A DNA stretch of 31,843 bases from Fimenecus sp052273625. Its GTDB lineage: Bacteria; Bacillota; Clostridia; Oscillospirales; Acutalibacteraceae. Under the pieces are notes generated by a model. The model saw only the letters and a program-made list of their open reading frames with translations. It did no database searches and was not told the origin of the DNA. Positions within the stretch are counted from its first letter, which is position 1. Each line of letters starts with the position of its first letter. Position numbers and translations under genes: made by a program. Where the stretch lies: assembly GCA_052273625.1 (NCBI GenBank), contig DAVZHW010000022.1, positions 1 to 31,843 of the forward strand, given 5' to 3'. Below are positions 7,843 to 14,444 of this stretch, one piece after another.

Positions 7843-8834
7843 CATATTATAGATTTGTAGAATTTAATTGTAAATGTCGAGCCTTTTCCGACCTCGCTTT
7901 CAACCGTAACGGAGGCGTTCTGCTTTGAAAGAATTTCCTTTGAAAGAGCAAGACCTATGCCCACGCTGTCCGAGGAGGAATTTTTACCGTGATAAAATCT
8001 CTCAAATATATGCGGTAAATCCTCCTTTTCAATTCCACAGCCCGTATCACTTATCTTAAACTCGGAATATATATTGGTATCTGTTGCGCTGACGGTAAGC
8101 TTACCGCCCGAATTTGAATGTTCAATGCAATTCTTAATAATATTCTTTAGTGCTTCTTCTGTCCAATTTTTATCTCCTGTAAAGGTAAATTCCTTTACAG
8201 ACTTTTCAATTTCTATCTCTTTAAGCTCCAAGCTCAAAAGGAACGGCGAAAGACAATCTTCTGCAATTTCAACCGATGAAAGCTCGGTTTTGTTGAATTC
8301 CACGGTGTCCGCATCGAGCTTTGAAAGCTTCAAGAGCGTAGCCGTCAGCCAATTCATCTTATCAACCTGCGTTTTTATTATATCGACAAATTCCGCACGC
8401 TTTTCGGTATTCTCCTCTGTCTCAAGCAAGTCGGTCATAACGGTAATCGAGGTAAGCGGAGTTTTAAGCTGATGCGTAATATCGGCAAGAGAGTCAACAA
8501 GAAACAGCTTTTCCTTTTTCAATTCCTCATTTGTGGTTTTAAGCTTTATAACTACCTTATAGATATTATTTTTGAGAATTGACAGCTCGCCCTCGGTGTT
8601 GTCGCTGACATTGAGCGAAAAATCGCCCGAGCAGACAAGCGACAAATACCTGTTTACCTCTTTGAGATAATCCATCTGCCTTTTCTTCCAAATGCAAAAA
8701 AGCGATATAATCACAGCCGACAGCGCAAGGCAAATCAAACTGCAAACGGGACTTATAAACGCCGTACCGATACACGCAGCCGCCGACACCGAAACGCATA
8801 CTATAATTGTTTTTATGAAATCTGATTTTTTCAT
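7842..8834 (-). CDS. Sensor histidine kinase with a very short sensor region
   Basis: Membrane-bound kinase of 330 residues that should phosphorylate the regulator encoded just upstream. Two helices (about 10-27 and 30-49) are joined by only a few residues, so there is no extracytoplasmic sensor domain. This is the layout of intramembrane-sensing kinases, often coupled to ABC transporters. The cytoplasmic part has an H-box with H121 (SLADITHQLKTPLTS), an N-box (NIIKNCIEHSN), G1 (ISDTGCGIE), an F-box (HIFERFYHG) and G2 (SVGIGLALSKEIL). No HAMP or PAS domain is evident. The start overlaps the regulator stop by 4 nt (ATGA), a mark of coupled expression. Confidence 0.92.
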   Translation of the reverse strand: MKKSDFIKTIIVCVSVSAAACIGTAFISPVCSLICLALSAVIISLFCIWKKRQMDYLKEVNRYLSLVCSGDFSLNVSDNTEGELSILKNNIYKVVIKLKTTNEELKKEKLFLVDSLADITHQLKTPLTSITVMTDLLETEENTEKRAEFVDIIKTQVDKMNWLTATLLKLSKLDADTVEFNKTELSSVEIAEDCLSPFLLSLELKEIEIEKSVKEFTFTGDKNWTEEALKNIIKNCIEHSNSGGKLTVSATDTNIYSEFKISDTGCGIEKEDLPHIFERFYHGKNSSSDSVGIGLALSKEILSKQNASVTVESEVGKGSTFTIKFYKSII

Positions 8835-9502
8835 TTCATCAAGTACCCCATTCCACGAACTGTTTTTATATATTGCGGATCGTTCGGGTCGTTTTCGATT
8901 TTATCACGAAGCCTTTTTATATAAACCGTAAGCGTGTTATCGTTTACGAAATCGCCGTCAACATCCCATATCTCCTCAAGCAGCTTTCGTCTTGTAAGCA
9001 CCGTGCCACGATTATTCACAAACGATAAAAGCAATCTGTATTCCATAGCGGTCAAAATTACCTCCTCGCCACGAAGCAGTACCCTCGCCTCTGCGGTATT
9101 TACCGTAAGTTCTCCTACTTTTACGATTCCGTCTGTGTTATCCTTTGAATAACGTCGAAGCACGCTTTTCACTCTCGCAAGCAGCTCACGAACACGGAAC
9201 GGCTTTGAAATATAGTCGTCCGCACCGAGCTCAAAGCCTGTAACAACGTTTATTTCATCATCATAGGCGGTCAAAAATATTACGGGCAAATCGCCCTTTG
9301 ATTTTATGAGTGAGCAGACCTCATACCCATTTCCGTCGGGCAATGTAAGGTCAAGAATATAGAGGTCAAATTCTTCATTTTCAACTATTTTTTTAGCCTC
9401 TGAAACGGTTTTTACAAGGGTTACCTCGTATTTTTCGCTTTCAAGCGTATATGATAAACCAATACCGATTGCCTCGTCGTCCTCGAGCACAAAAATTCTC
9501 AT
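8831..9502 (-). CDS. OmpR/PhoB-family response regulator
   Basis: Transcription regulator of 223 residues. The receiver domain (1-115) has acidic residues D8 and D9, phospho-acceptor D51 (YILDLTLPDG), the conserved Thr of IFLTAYDDE and the Lys of YISKPF. The C-terminal winged helix (about 125-223) includes LTAMEYRLLLSFVNNRG, TVYIKRLRDKIE and YIKTVRGMGY. It is the first gene of regulator-kinase-ATPase-permease. The upstream region holds an extended -10 and a word shared with the transporter promoter, so it probably autoregulates and controls the ABC genes. A GAGGTGAT ribosome site precedes the ATG. Confidence 0.95.
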   Translation of the reverse strand: MRIFVLEDDEAIGIGLSYTLESEKYEVTLVKTVSEAKKIVENEEFDLYILDLTLPDGNGYEVCSLIKSKGDLPVIFLTAYDDEINVVTGFELGADDYISKPFRVRELLARVKSVLRRYSKDNTDGIVKVGELTVNTAEARVLLRGEEVILTAMEYRLLLSFVNNRGTVLTRRKLLEEIWDVDGDFVNDNTLTVYIKRLRDKIENDPNDPQYIKTVRGMGYLMK

Positions 9503-9519
9503 AAAATCACCTCGAAGCT

Positions 9520-9560
9520 ATTGTAACATAACAACAGTGTAAATTCCATTACAGTTTTGT
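9520..9560 (-). promoter_or_regulatory. Putative autoregulated promoter of the response regulator
   Basis: On the minus strand, TGTTACAAT supplies an extended -10 (TACAAT at 9525-9520) with a weak -35 (TGGAAT). ATTACAGTTTTGT (9548-9560, plus-strand reading) is identical to 7830-7842. It lies 23 bp from the -10 here and 34 bp there, an 11-bp difference close to one helical turn. Confidence 0.5.
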
Positions 9561-9635
9561 AAGAATATGGAATATTGCACCATAAATTTTCCGTATTTTC
9601 CATTATTTATTATGTGACATTTTCGCTATTTGTTG

Positions 9636-9664
9636 TTGAAAATGCGATAGGTTTGTGCTAAAAT
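9636..9664 (+). promoter_or_regulatory. Strong promoter of the nfn-hyd operon
   Basis: TTGAAA (9636-9641), a 17-bp spacer and TAAAAT (9659-9664) preceded by TGTGC. Predicted transcription start is near 9671, giving a leader of about 88 nt before nfnA. Confidence 0.8.
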
Positions 9665-9683
9665 TGGTAATTGAGCAAAAAGT

Positions 9684-9701
9684 TTGTCAAAATTTTAACA
9701 C
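9684..9701 (+). promoter_or_regulatory. Candidate Rex operator
   Basis: TTGTCAAAATTTTAACAC matches the Firmicute Rex consensus TTGTTAA-N4-TTAACAA at 12 of 14 defined positions. It begins about 13 nt after the predicted transcription start, a position that would block transcription. Rex senses the NADH/NAD+ ratio and is known to control hydrogenase and fermentation genes in Clostridia, which fits the genes downstream. No rex gene is in the window. Confidence 0.5.
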
Positions 9702-9758
9702 TCTTTTTCTCAAGCTGTTTTAACGACAAAATTCCAAATTATAAAAGGGAGTCTTCGT

Positions 9759-10607
9759 ATGTACAAAATCTTGCGAAAAAAAAGCTTAAATCCGACTGTT
9801 ACGCAGATGGAAATTGAAGCTCCGTTAGTTGCCAAAAAGGCAAAGCCCGGACAGTTTATCATCCTTCGTGTTGATGCCGACGGCGAGCGAATACCGTTGA
9901 CCGTTGCAGGAACAGATGCCGAGGAAGGATCGGTTAAGATAATCTTCCAGATTGTCGGCGCAACGACCGAAAAATTAAATCACAAGCAGCAGGGCGAATT
10001 TTTACAGGACTTTGTAGGTCCTCTCGGTGTTCCGACAAAAACAGAAGGGATTAAAAAGGTCTGCATTATCGGCGGCGGCGTGGGTTGTGCAATTGCAATG
10101 CCCGTAGCTCAGGCCTTTCAAAAGCTCGGTGCCGACGTTACAAGCATTATCGGCTTTAGAGACAAAAACCTTGTTATATTAGAGGACGAATTCAACGCTT
10201 GCTCAAACAGAATGTTCCTTATGACCGACGACGGCTCATACGGCAGACACGGCAACGTTACCGTTCCGCTTAAAGAAATGCTCGAAGCAGGCGAAAAATT
10301 CGATATGATAATCGCAATAGGACCGATTATTATGATGAAATTCGTAGTTCTTACAGCAAAGCCATTCGGCGTACCTGTTACCGTTTCAATGAACCCGATT
10401 ATGATTGACGGTACGGGAATGTGCGGCGGCTGTCGTCTTACGCTTAATCAAGACGGTAAAAAGGTTACGAAATTTGCCTGTGTTGACGGCCCTGATTTCG
10501 ACGGCTATGAGATCGATTTTGACGAGGCAATGTCAAGAGGCAGAATGTACGCAGATTTTGAACGTCACGCTTATGAAGAAACCTGCAATCTTTTCAAGAA
10601 AGCTTAA
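9759..10607 (+). CDS. nfnA: NfnA-type FAD/[2Fe-2S] subunit (ferredoxin-NADP reductase-like)
   Basis: Small subunit of an NADH-dependent reduced-ferredoxin:NADP+ oxidoreductase, 282 residues. The N-terminal FAD-binding barrel (about 1-97; PGQFIILRVD, ERIPLTVAG) is followed by the NAD-binding domain (VCIIGGGVGCAIAMPVAQ, about 101-118). The [2Fe-2S] motif is IDGTGMCGGC (C222, C225) with C241 in FACVDGP. D217 stands where NfnA proteins use an aspartate as fourth ligand. These features match NfnA and dihydroorotate dehydrogenase electron-transfer subunits (PyrK); the nfnB partner 14 nt downstream decides for Nfn. Starts at ATG with AAGGGAG upstream. First gene of a five-gene redox operon. Confidence 0.9.
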   Translation: MYKILRKKSLNPTVTQMEIEAPLVAKKAKPGQFIILRVDADGERIPLTVAGTDAEEGSVKIIFQIVGATTEKLNHKQQGEFLQDFVGPLGVPTKTEGIKKVCIIGGGVGCAIAMPVAQAFQKLGADVTSIIGFRDKNLVILEDEFNACSNRMFLMTDDGSYGRHGNVTVPLKEMLEAGEKFDMIIAIGPIIMMKFVVLTAKPFGVPVTVSMNPIMIDGTGMCGGCRLTLNQDGKKVTKFACVDGPDFDGYEIDFDEAMSRGRMYADFERHAYEETCNLFKKA

Positions 10608-10621
10608 CGGGGAGTGTTAAT

Positions 10622-12028
10622 ATGCCAATATCACAGAAAAAACATGAAATGCCCACTCAGTCCCCTGAGATAAGAGCAAAAAATTTCAAAGAGGTCGCAC
10701 TCGGATATTCCGAGGAGACGGCTGTCGCAGAGGCGCAGAGATGCCTTAATTGTAAAAACAGACCGTGCGTCAGCGGTTGTCCCGTAAACGTTCACATTCC
10801 CGATTTTATTTCTAAAATCAAGGAGGGAGATTTTGAGGGCGCTTACCGTGAAATATCGCTTTCATCAACACTTCCGGCTGTTTGCGGCAGAGTTTGTCCG
10901 CAGGAAACGCAGTGTGAGAGCAAATGCACGCTCGGTATTAAATTTGAGCCTGTCGGAATAGGCAGACTTGAACGCTTTGTTGCCGATTGGCACAATGAAA
11001 ATCAGACTGACGCACCCGATGCTCCTCAATCAAACGGACACCGTGTTGCGATTGTCGGTTCCGGTCCGTCAGGCCTTACTTGTGCCGGCGACCTTGCAAA
11101 AAAAGGATATAAAGTTACCGTTTTCGAAGCGCTTCACACAGCAGGCGGTGTTCTTGTGTACGGTATTCCCGAGTTCAGGCTTCCGAAGTCAATCGTCGCA
11201 AAAGAAGTTGACTCTCTTAAAGCTCTCGGCGTAGATATTGAAACCAATGTTGTTATCGGCAAAACCCTTACGGTTGATGAGCTGTTCGATATGGGCTATG
11301 AAGCTGTTTTCATAGGCTCGGGTGCAGGACTTCCCAACTTTATGGGTATTCCCGGCGAATCGTTAAAGGGTGTTTACTCGGCAAACGAGTTTTTGACACG
11401 AAGCAACCTTATGAAAGCGTATAAGGCCGATCCCGTTACACCGATTATGAAAGGCGGAAAGGTCGCAATAGTCGGCGGCGGCAATGTCGCTATGGACGCT
11501 GCAAGAACTGCTCTTCGTCTCGGTGCCGAAAAAGTATATGTCGTTTACCGCCGTTCTATGGAGGAGCTTCCCGCAAGAAAAGAGGAAGTTGAGCACGCTA
11601 TGGAAGAGGGCATTGATTTCCGTCTCCTCAACAATCCTGTTGAAATTCTCGGCTATAACAATCCCGATAATCCGAGAGATGAGAAAAACGGCTTTGTTAC
11701 GGGTATGAAATGTATTAAAATGGAATTGGGCGAGCCTGACGCAAGGGGCAGAAGGCGTCCTATTCCGATTGAGGGTAGTGAATTTACCCTTGACGTTGAT
11801 ACGGTTGTCATTTCAATCGGCACATCGCCCAATCCGCTTATTAAGAGCACCACAAAGGGTCTTGAGGTCAACGAAAGAGGCGGAATTATCATAAACGAGG
11901 ACGGTCTTACAACAAGGGACTGCGTTTACGCAGGCGGCGACGCTGTTACAGGTGCTGCTACCGTCATTTCGGCTATGGGTGCAGGAAAGCACGCGGCAAA
12001 AGCGATTGACGAATATCTCAGCAAATAA
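10622..12028 (+). CDS. nfnB: NfnB-type NADPH-binding flavoprotein (glutamate synthase small-subunit family)
   Basis: Large subunit of the Nfn transhydrogenase, 468 residues. In Nfn complexes it carries the bifurcating FAD, the NADPH site and two [4Fe-4S] clusters. Visible cluster ligands are C41, C44, C49 and C53 (CLNCKNRPCVSGC), and C88, C92, C98 and C102, with a glutamate (PQE) next to C92. The FAD motif is VAIVGSGPSGLT (about 142-153). The NADPH Rossmann motif is VAIVGGGNVAMDAARTALR, followed by VVYRRS, whose arginines favour NADPH. The closing FAD segment is CVYAGGDAVTGAATV. The same family includes GltD and SudA, but pairing with nfnA and no gltB nearby point to Nfn. GGGGAG precedes the ATG. 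Confidence 0.92.
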   Translation: MPISQKKHEMPTQSPEIRAKNFKEVALGYSEETAVAEAQRCLNCKNRPCVSGCPVNVHIPDFISKIKEGDFEGAYREISLSSTLPAVCGRVCPQETQCESKCTLGIKFEPVGIGRLERFVADWHNENQTDAPDAPQSNGHRVAIVGSGPSGLTCAGDLAKKGYKVTVFEALHTAGGVLVYGIPEFRLPKSIVAKEVDSLKALGVDIETNVVIGKTLTVDELFDMGYEAVFIGSGAGLPNFMGIPGESLKGVYSANEFLTRSNLMKAYKADPVTPIMKGGKVAIVGGGNVAMDAARTALRLGAEKVYVVYRRSMEELPARKEEVEHAMEEGIDFRLLNNPVEILGYNNPDNPRDEKNGFVTGMKCIKMELGEPDARGRRRPIPIEGSEFTLDVDTVVISIGTSPNPLIKSTTKGLEVNERGGIIINEDGLTTRDCVYAGGDAVTGAATVISAMGAGKHAAKAIDEYLSK

Positions 12029-12066
12029 ATATTAAGGCTCGATGCCTTACATTGAAGAGGTGGCTT

Positions 12067-12561
12067 ATGGAAAAGGAATTTGATTTCAGCGTTGTTGACG
12101 AAATTCTCTCACGGCACGAGAAAGCGGAGCTGTCAACAATATCTATTCTCCAGGATATTCAGGATCATTATCACTATTTACCAAAAGAAATTTTTCCCTA
12201 TGTTGCAAAGGCAATCGGCGTGGGCGAGGCAAGGCTTTACGGAGTGGCTACCTTTTATGAAAACTTCTCGCTTGAGCCAAAGGGAAAATATGTTATCCGC
12301 TGCTGCGACGGTACGGCTTGCCATGTAAGAGGCTCGCTTCCGATACTCGACATGCTTCGCAAGACTCTTGGCTTGAGTGAAGAAAAAAAGACAACCGACG
12401 ATTTGAATTTCACGGTCGAAACGGTTTCTTGTCTCGGTGCTTGCGGTCTTGCACCGGTTATCACGGTAAACGGCGTTGTTTATCCTGCCATGACTCCCGA
12501 AAAGGCATTGGACTTGCTCGATGAGCTTAAAGCAGAGCTTGAAAAGGAGGCTGAGGACTAA
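12067..12561 (+). CDS. hydC: NuoE-like [2Fe-2S] subunit of trimeric hydrogenase (HydC/HndA)
   Basis: Thioredoxin-like [2Fe-2S] subunit of 164 residues. In HydABC-type hydrogenases and complex I it sits next to the NADH/FMN subunit. Cluster ligands are C80, C85 (CDGTAC), C122 and C126 (SCLGAC). The helical N-terminus (ILSRHEKAELSTISILQDIQ, YLPKEIFPYVAKAIGV) is typical. I choose the ATG at 12067 because GAGGTGG lies 5 nt before it; an in-frame ATG at 12052 has no such site. The gene follows nfnB by 38 nt, and its stop shares one base with the start of hydB (TAATG). Confidence 0.93.
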   Translation: MEKEFDFSVVDEILSRHEKAELSTISILQDIQDHYHYLPKEIFPYVAKAIGVGEARLYGVATFYENFSLEPKGKYVIRCCDGTACHVRGSLPILDMLRKTLGLSEEKKTTDDLNFTVETVSCLGACGLAPVITVNGVVYPAMTPEKALDLLDELKAELEKEAED

Positions 12562-14444
12562 TGAACAGACTTAATTCAAGAGCCGACCTTATTGCTCTGC
12601 GTGAGGAATGTGTCAAGGCATTTAAGGCAGAGAAAACAAAAATCCTTGTCTGCGGAGGCACAGGCTGCGTTGCAGGCGGTTCGCTTGACATTTACGCAAG
12701 ACTTAAAGAATTGCTTGAAGAAAGAGGCATACCCGTTGAGGTAGAGCTGGCTCACGAGCCGCACGACGGAGTTGTCGGTATGAAAAAAAGCGGCTGCCAC
12801 GGCTTCTGCGAAATGGGTCCGTTGGTACGCATTGAGCCGTCGGGCTGGCTTTACACAAAAGTAAAGCTTGACGACTGTGAGGAAATCGTAGAAAAGACGA
12901 TTATCGGCGGAGAAAACATAGAGAGGCTTGCATATAAGCAGGACGGCAGGGTTTATCAGAAGCAGGAGGAAATCCCCTTTTATAAAAAGCAAACACGAGT
13001 TGTGCTCGGCTCTTGCGGTCACATAAACGCAGGCTCTGTTCGTGAGTATCTTGCTGTCGGCGGCTATAAGGCGTTCGAAAAATGCCTTTTTGATATGCAG
13101 CCCGAAGATATAATCAAGGTCATTTCCGACTCAAATCTTCGAGGCAGAGGAGGCGGCGGCTTCCTTTGCGGTAAAAAATGGGCTTCCTGTGCCAAGCAAA
13201 AGGAAAATCCCAAATATATAGTTTGTAACGGCGACGAGGGCGACCCCGGTGCATTTATGGACCGTTCCGTTATGGAGGGCGATCCGCACAAATTGCTTGA
13301 GGGTATGATGATTGCAGGTCTTGCAATCGGCTCGTCTGACGGATATATCTATGTTCGTGCCGAATATCCTCTTGCGGTCGAAAGACTTAAAATGGCTATC
13401 TCTCAGGCTGAAGATTGCGGCATTCTCGGCGACAACATTCTCGGAACGGGTAAATCGTTCCGCATACATATAAACAAGGGCGCAGGTGCGTTTGTCTGCG
13501 GCGAGGGCTCGGCTCTTACCGCTTCTATCGAGGGAAAAAGAGGTATGCCTCGTGTTAAGCCGCCGAGAACGGTTGAGCACGGACTTTTCGGCAAGCCTAC
13601 TAACCTCAACAACGTTGAAACCTATGCAAATGTTCCCGAAATCATAAATAAGGGTGCAGAATGGTACAAATCAATAGGCCCGGAAAACAGCCCCGGCACA
13701 AAGGCGTTTGCGCTTACGGGCACAATTAAAAACACGGGACTTATCGAGGTTCCTATGGGCACAACGCTTCGTGAGGTCATCTTCGATATAGGCGGAGGGA
13801 TGCGAGGCGATACAAATTTCAAGGCCGTTCAAATCGGCGGTCCGTCGGGCGGATGTCTTACGGAAAAGGAGCTTGATATTTCGCTTGATTTCGACTCACT
13901 TAAAAAGGTCGGCGCAATGATAGGCTCGGGCGGACTTGTTGTTATGGACGACAAGACCTGTATGGTCGAGGTTGCACGCTTCTTTATGAACTTTACGCAA
14001 AACGAGTCGTGCGGTAAATGCGTTCCGTGCCGTGAGGGTACAAAGCGTATGCTTGAAATTCTTGAAAGAATTACTCAGGGCAAGGGTAAGGACGGTGATA
14101 TCGAATTGCTTGAGGAGCTTGCCGATACAATTTCCAACACCGCCCTTTGCGGACTCGGAAAAACTGCTCCCTCCCCTGTTATTTCAACAATTAAAAACTT
14201 CCGAGAGGAATATGAGGCGCACGTATATAAAAAGCGTTGTCCTGCCGGCGCGTGCAGTAAATTAAACATTTATGTAATTGACCCCGAGCGTTGCAGAGGC
14301 TGCTCAAAATGTGCGAGAAACTGCCCCGTCGGAGCTATCAGCGGTCAGGTAAGATCGCCTTATGTTATCGATCAGGATAAATGTATCAAGTGCGGAGCGT
14401 GTATGAGCAACTGCGCATTTGCAGCTATAAGGAGGGAAGAATGA
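12561..14444 (+). CDS. hydB: NuoF-like NADH/FMN subunit of trimeric hydrogenase (HydB/HndC)
   Basis: Diaphorase subunit of 627 residues that exchanges electrons between NAD(H) and the Fe-S chain. An N-terminal thioredoxin-like [2Fe-2S] domain (VCGGTGC ... SGCHGFCEMGP, about 30-90) precedes the NuoF core: glycine-rich GRGGGGFLCGKKW, YIVCNGDEGDPGAFMDR and VCGEGSALTASIEGKRG. A [4Fe-4S] site (ESCGKCVPCREGTKRM with CGLGKTAPSPV) follows, and two ferredoxin clusters end the chain (CRGCSKCARNCP; CIKCGACMSNC). The order [2Fe-2S]-NuoF-2x[4Fe-4S] is that of HydB/HndC. The usual CGEETAL reads CGEGSAL here. Overlaps hydC by 1 nt and hydA by up to 4 nt. Confidence 0.94.
   Translation: MNRLNSRADLIALREECVKAFKAEKTKILVCGGTGCVAGGSLDIYARLKELLEERGIPVEVELAHEPHDGVVGMKKSGCHGFCEMGPLVRIEPSGWLYTKVKLDDCEEIVEKTIIGGENIERLAYKQDGRVYQKQEEIPFYKKQTRVVLGSCGHINAGSVREYLAVGGYKAFEKCLFDMQPEDIIKVISDSNLRGRGGGGFLCGKKWASCAKQKENPKYIVCNGDEGDPGAFMDRSVMEGDPHKLLEGMMIAGLAIGSSDGYIYVRAEYPLAVERLKMAISQAEDCGILGDNILGTGKSFRIHINKGAGAFVCGEGSALTASIEGKRGMPRVKPPRTVEHGLFGKPTNLNNVETYANVPEIINKGAEWYKSIGPENSPGTKAFALTGTIKNTGLIEVPMGTTLREVIFDIGGGMRGDTNFKAVQIGGPSGGCLTEKELDISLDFDSLKKVGAMIGSGGLVVMDDKTCMVEVARFFMNFTQNESCGKCVPCREGTKRMLEILERITQGKGKDGDIELLEELADTISNTALCGLGKTAPSPVISTIKNFREEYEAHVYKKRCPAGACSKLNIYVIDPERCRGCSKCARNCPVGAISGQVRSPYVIDQDKCIKCGACMSNCAFAAIRREE

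Noticed and set aside
4595..9502. The two-component/ABC cluster as a standard BceRS-BceAB bacitracin module
   Set aside because: The permease is 830 residues with two outside domains in a MacB-type duplication, not a ten-helix BceB with one outside domain.
9759..10607. nfnA as dihydroorotate dehydrogenase electron-transfer subunit (pyrK)
   Set aside because: The family is shared, but no pyrimidine gene is adjacent, and the direct partner is nfnB.
10622..12028. nfnB as glutamate synthase small subunit (gltD)
   Set aside because: No large-subunit gene is present and the preceding gene is a matching NfnA; the operon is a redox one.
14381..14440. Longer hydA from an upstream ATG (20 extra residues)
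   Set aside because: No ribosome site precedes it, it overlaps the ferredoxin end of hydB by 64 nt, and GGAGGG serves the ATGs at 14441 and 14444.
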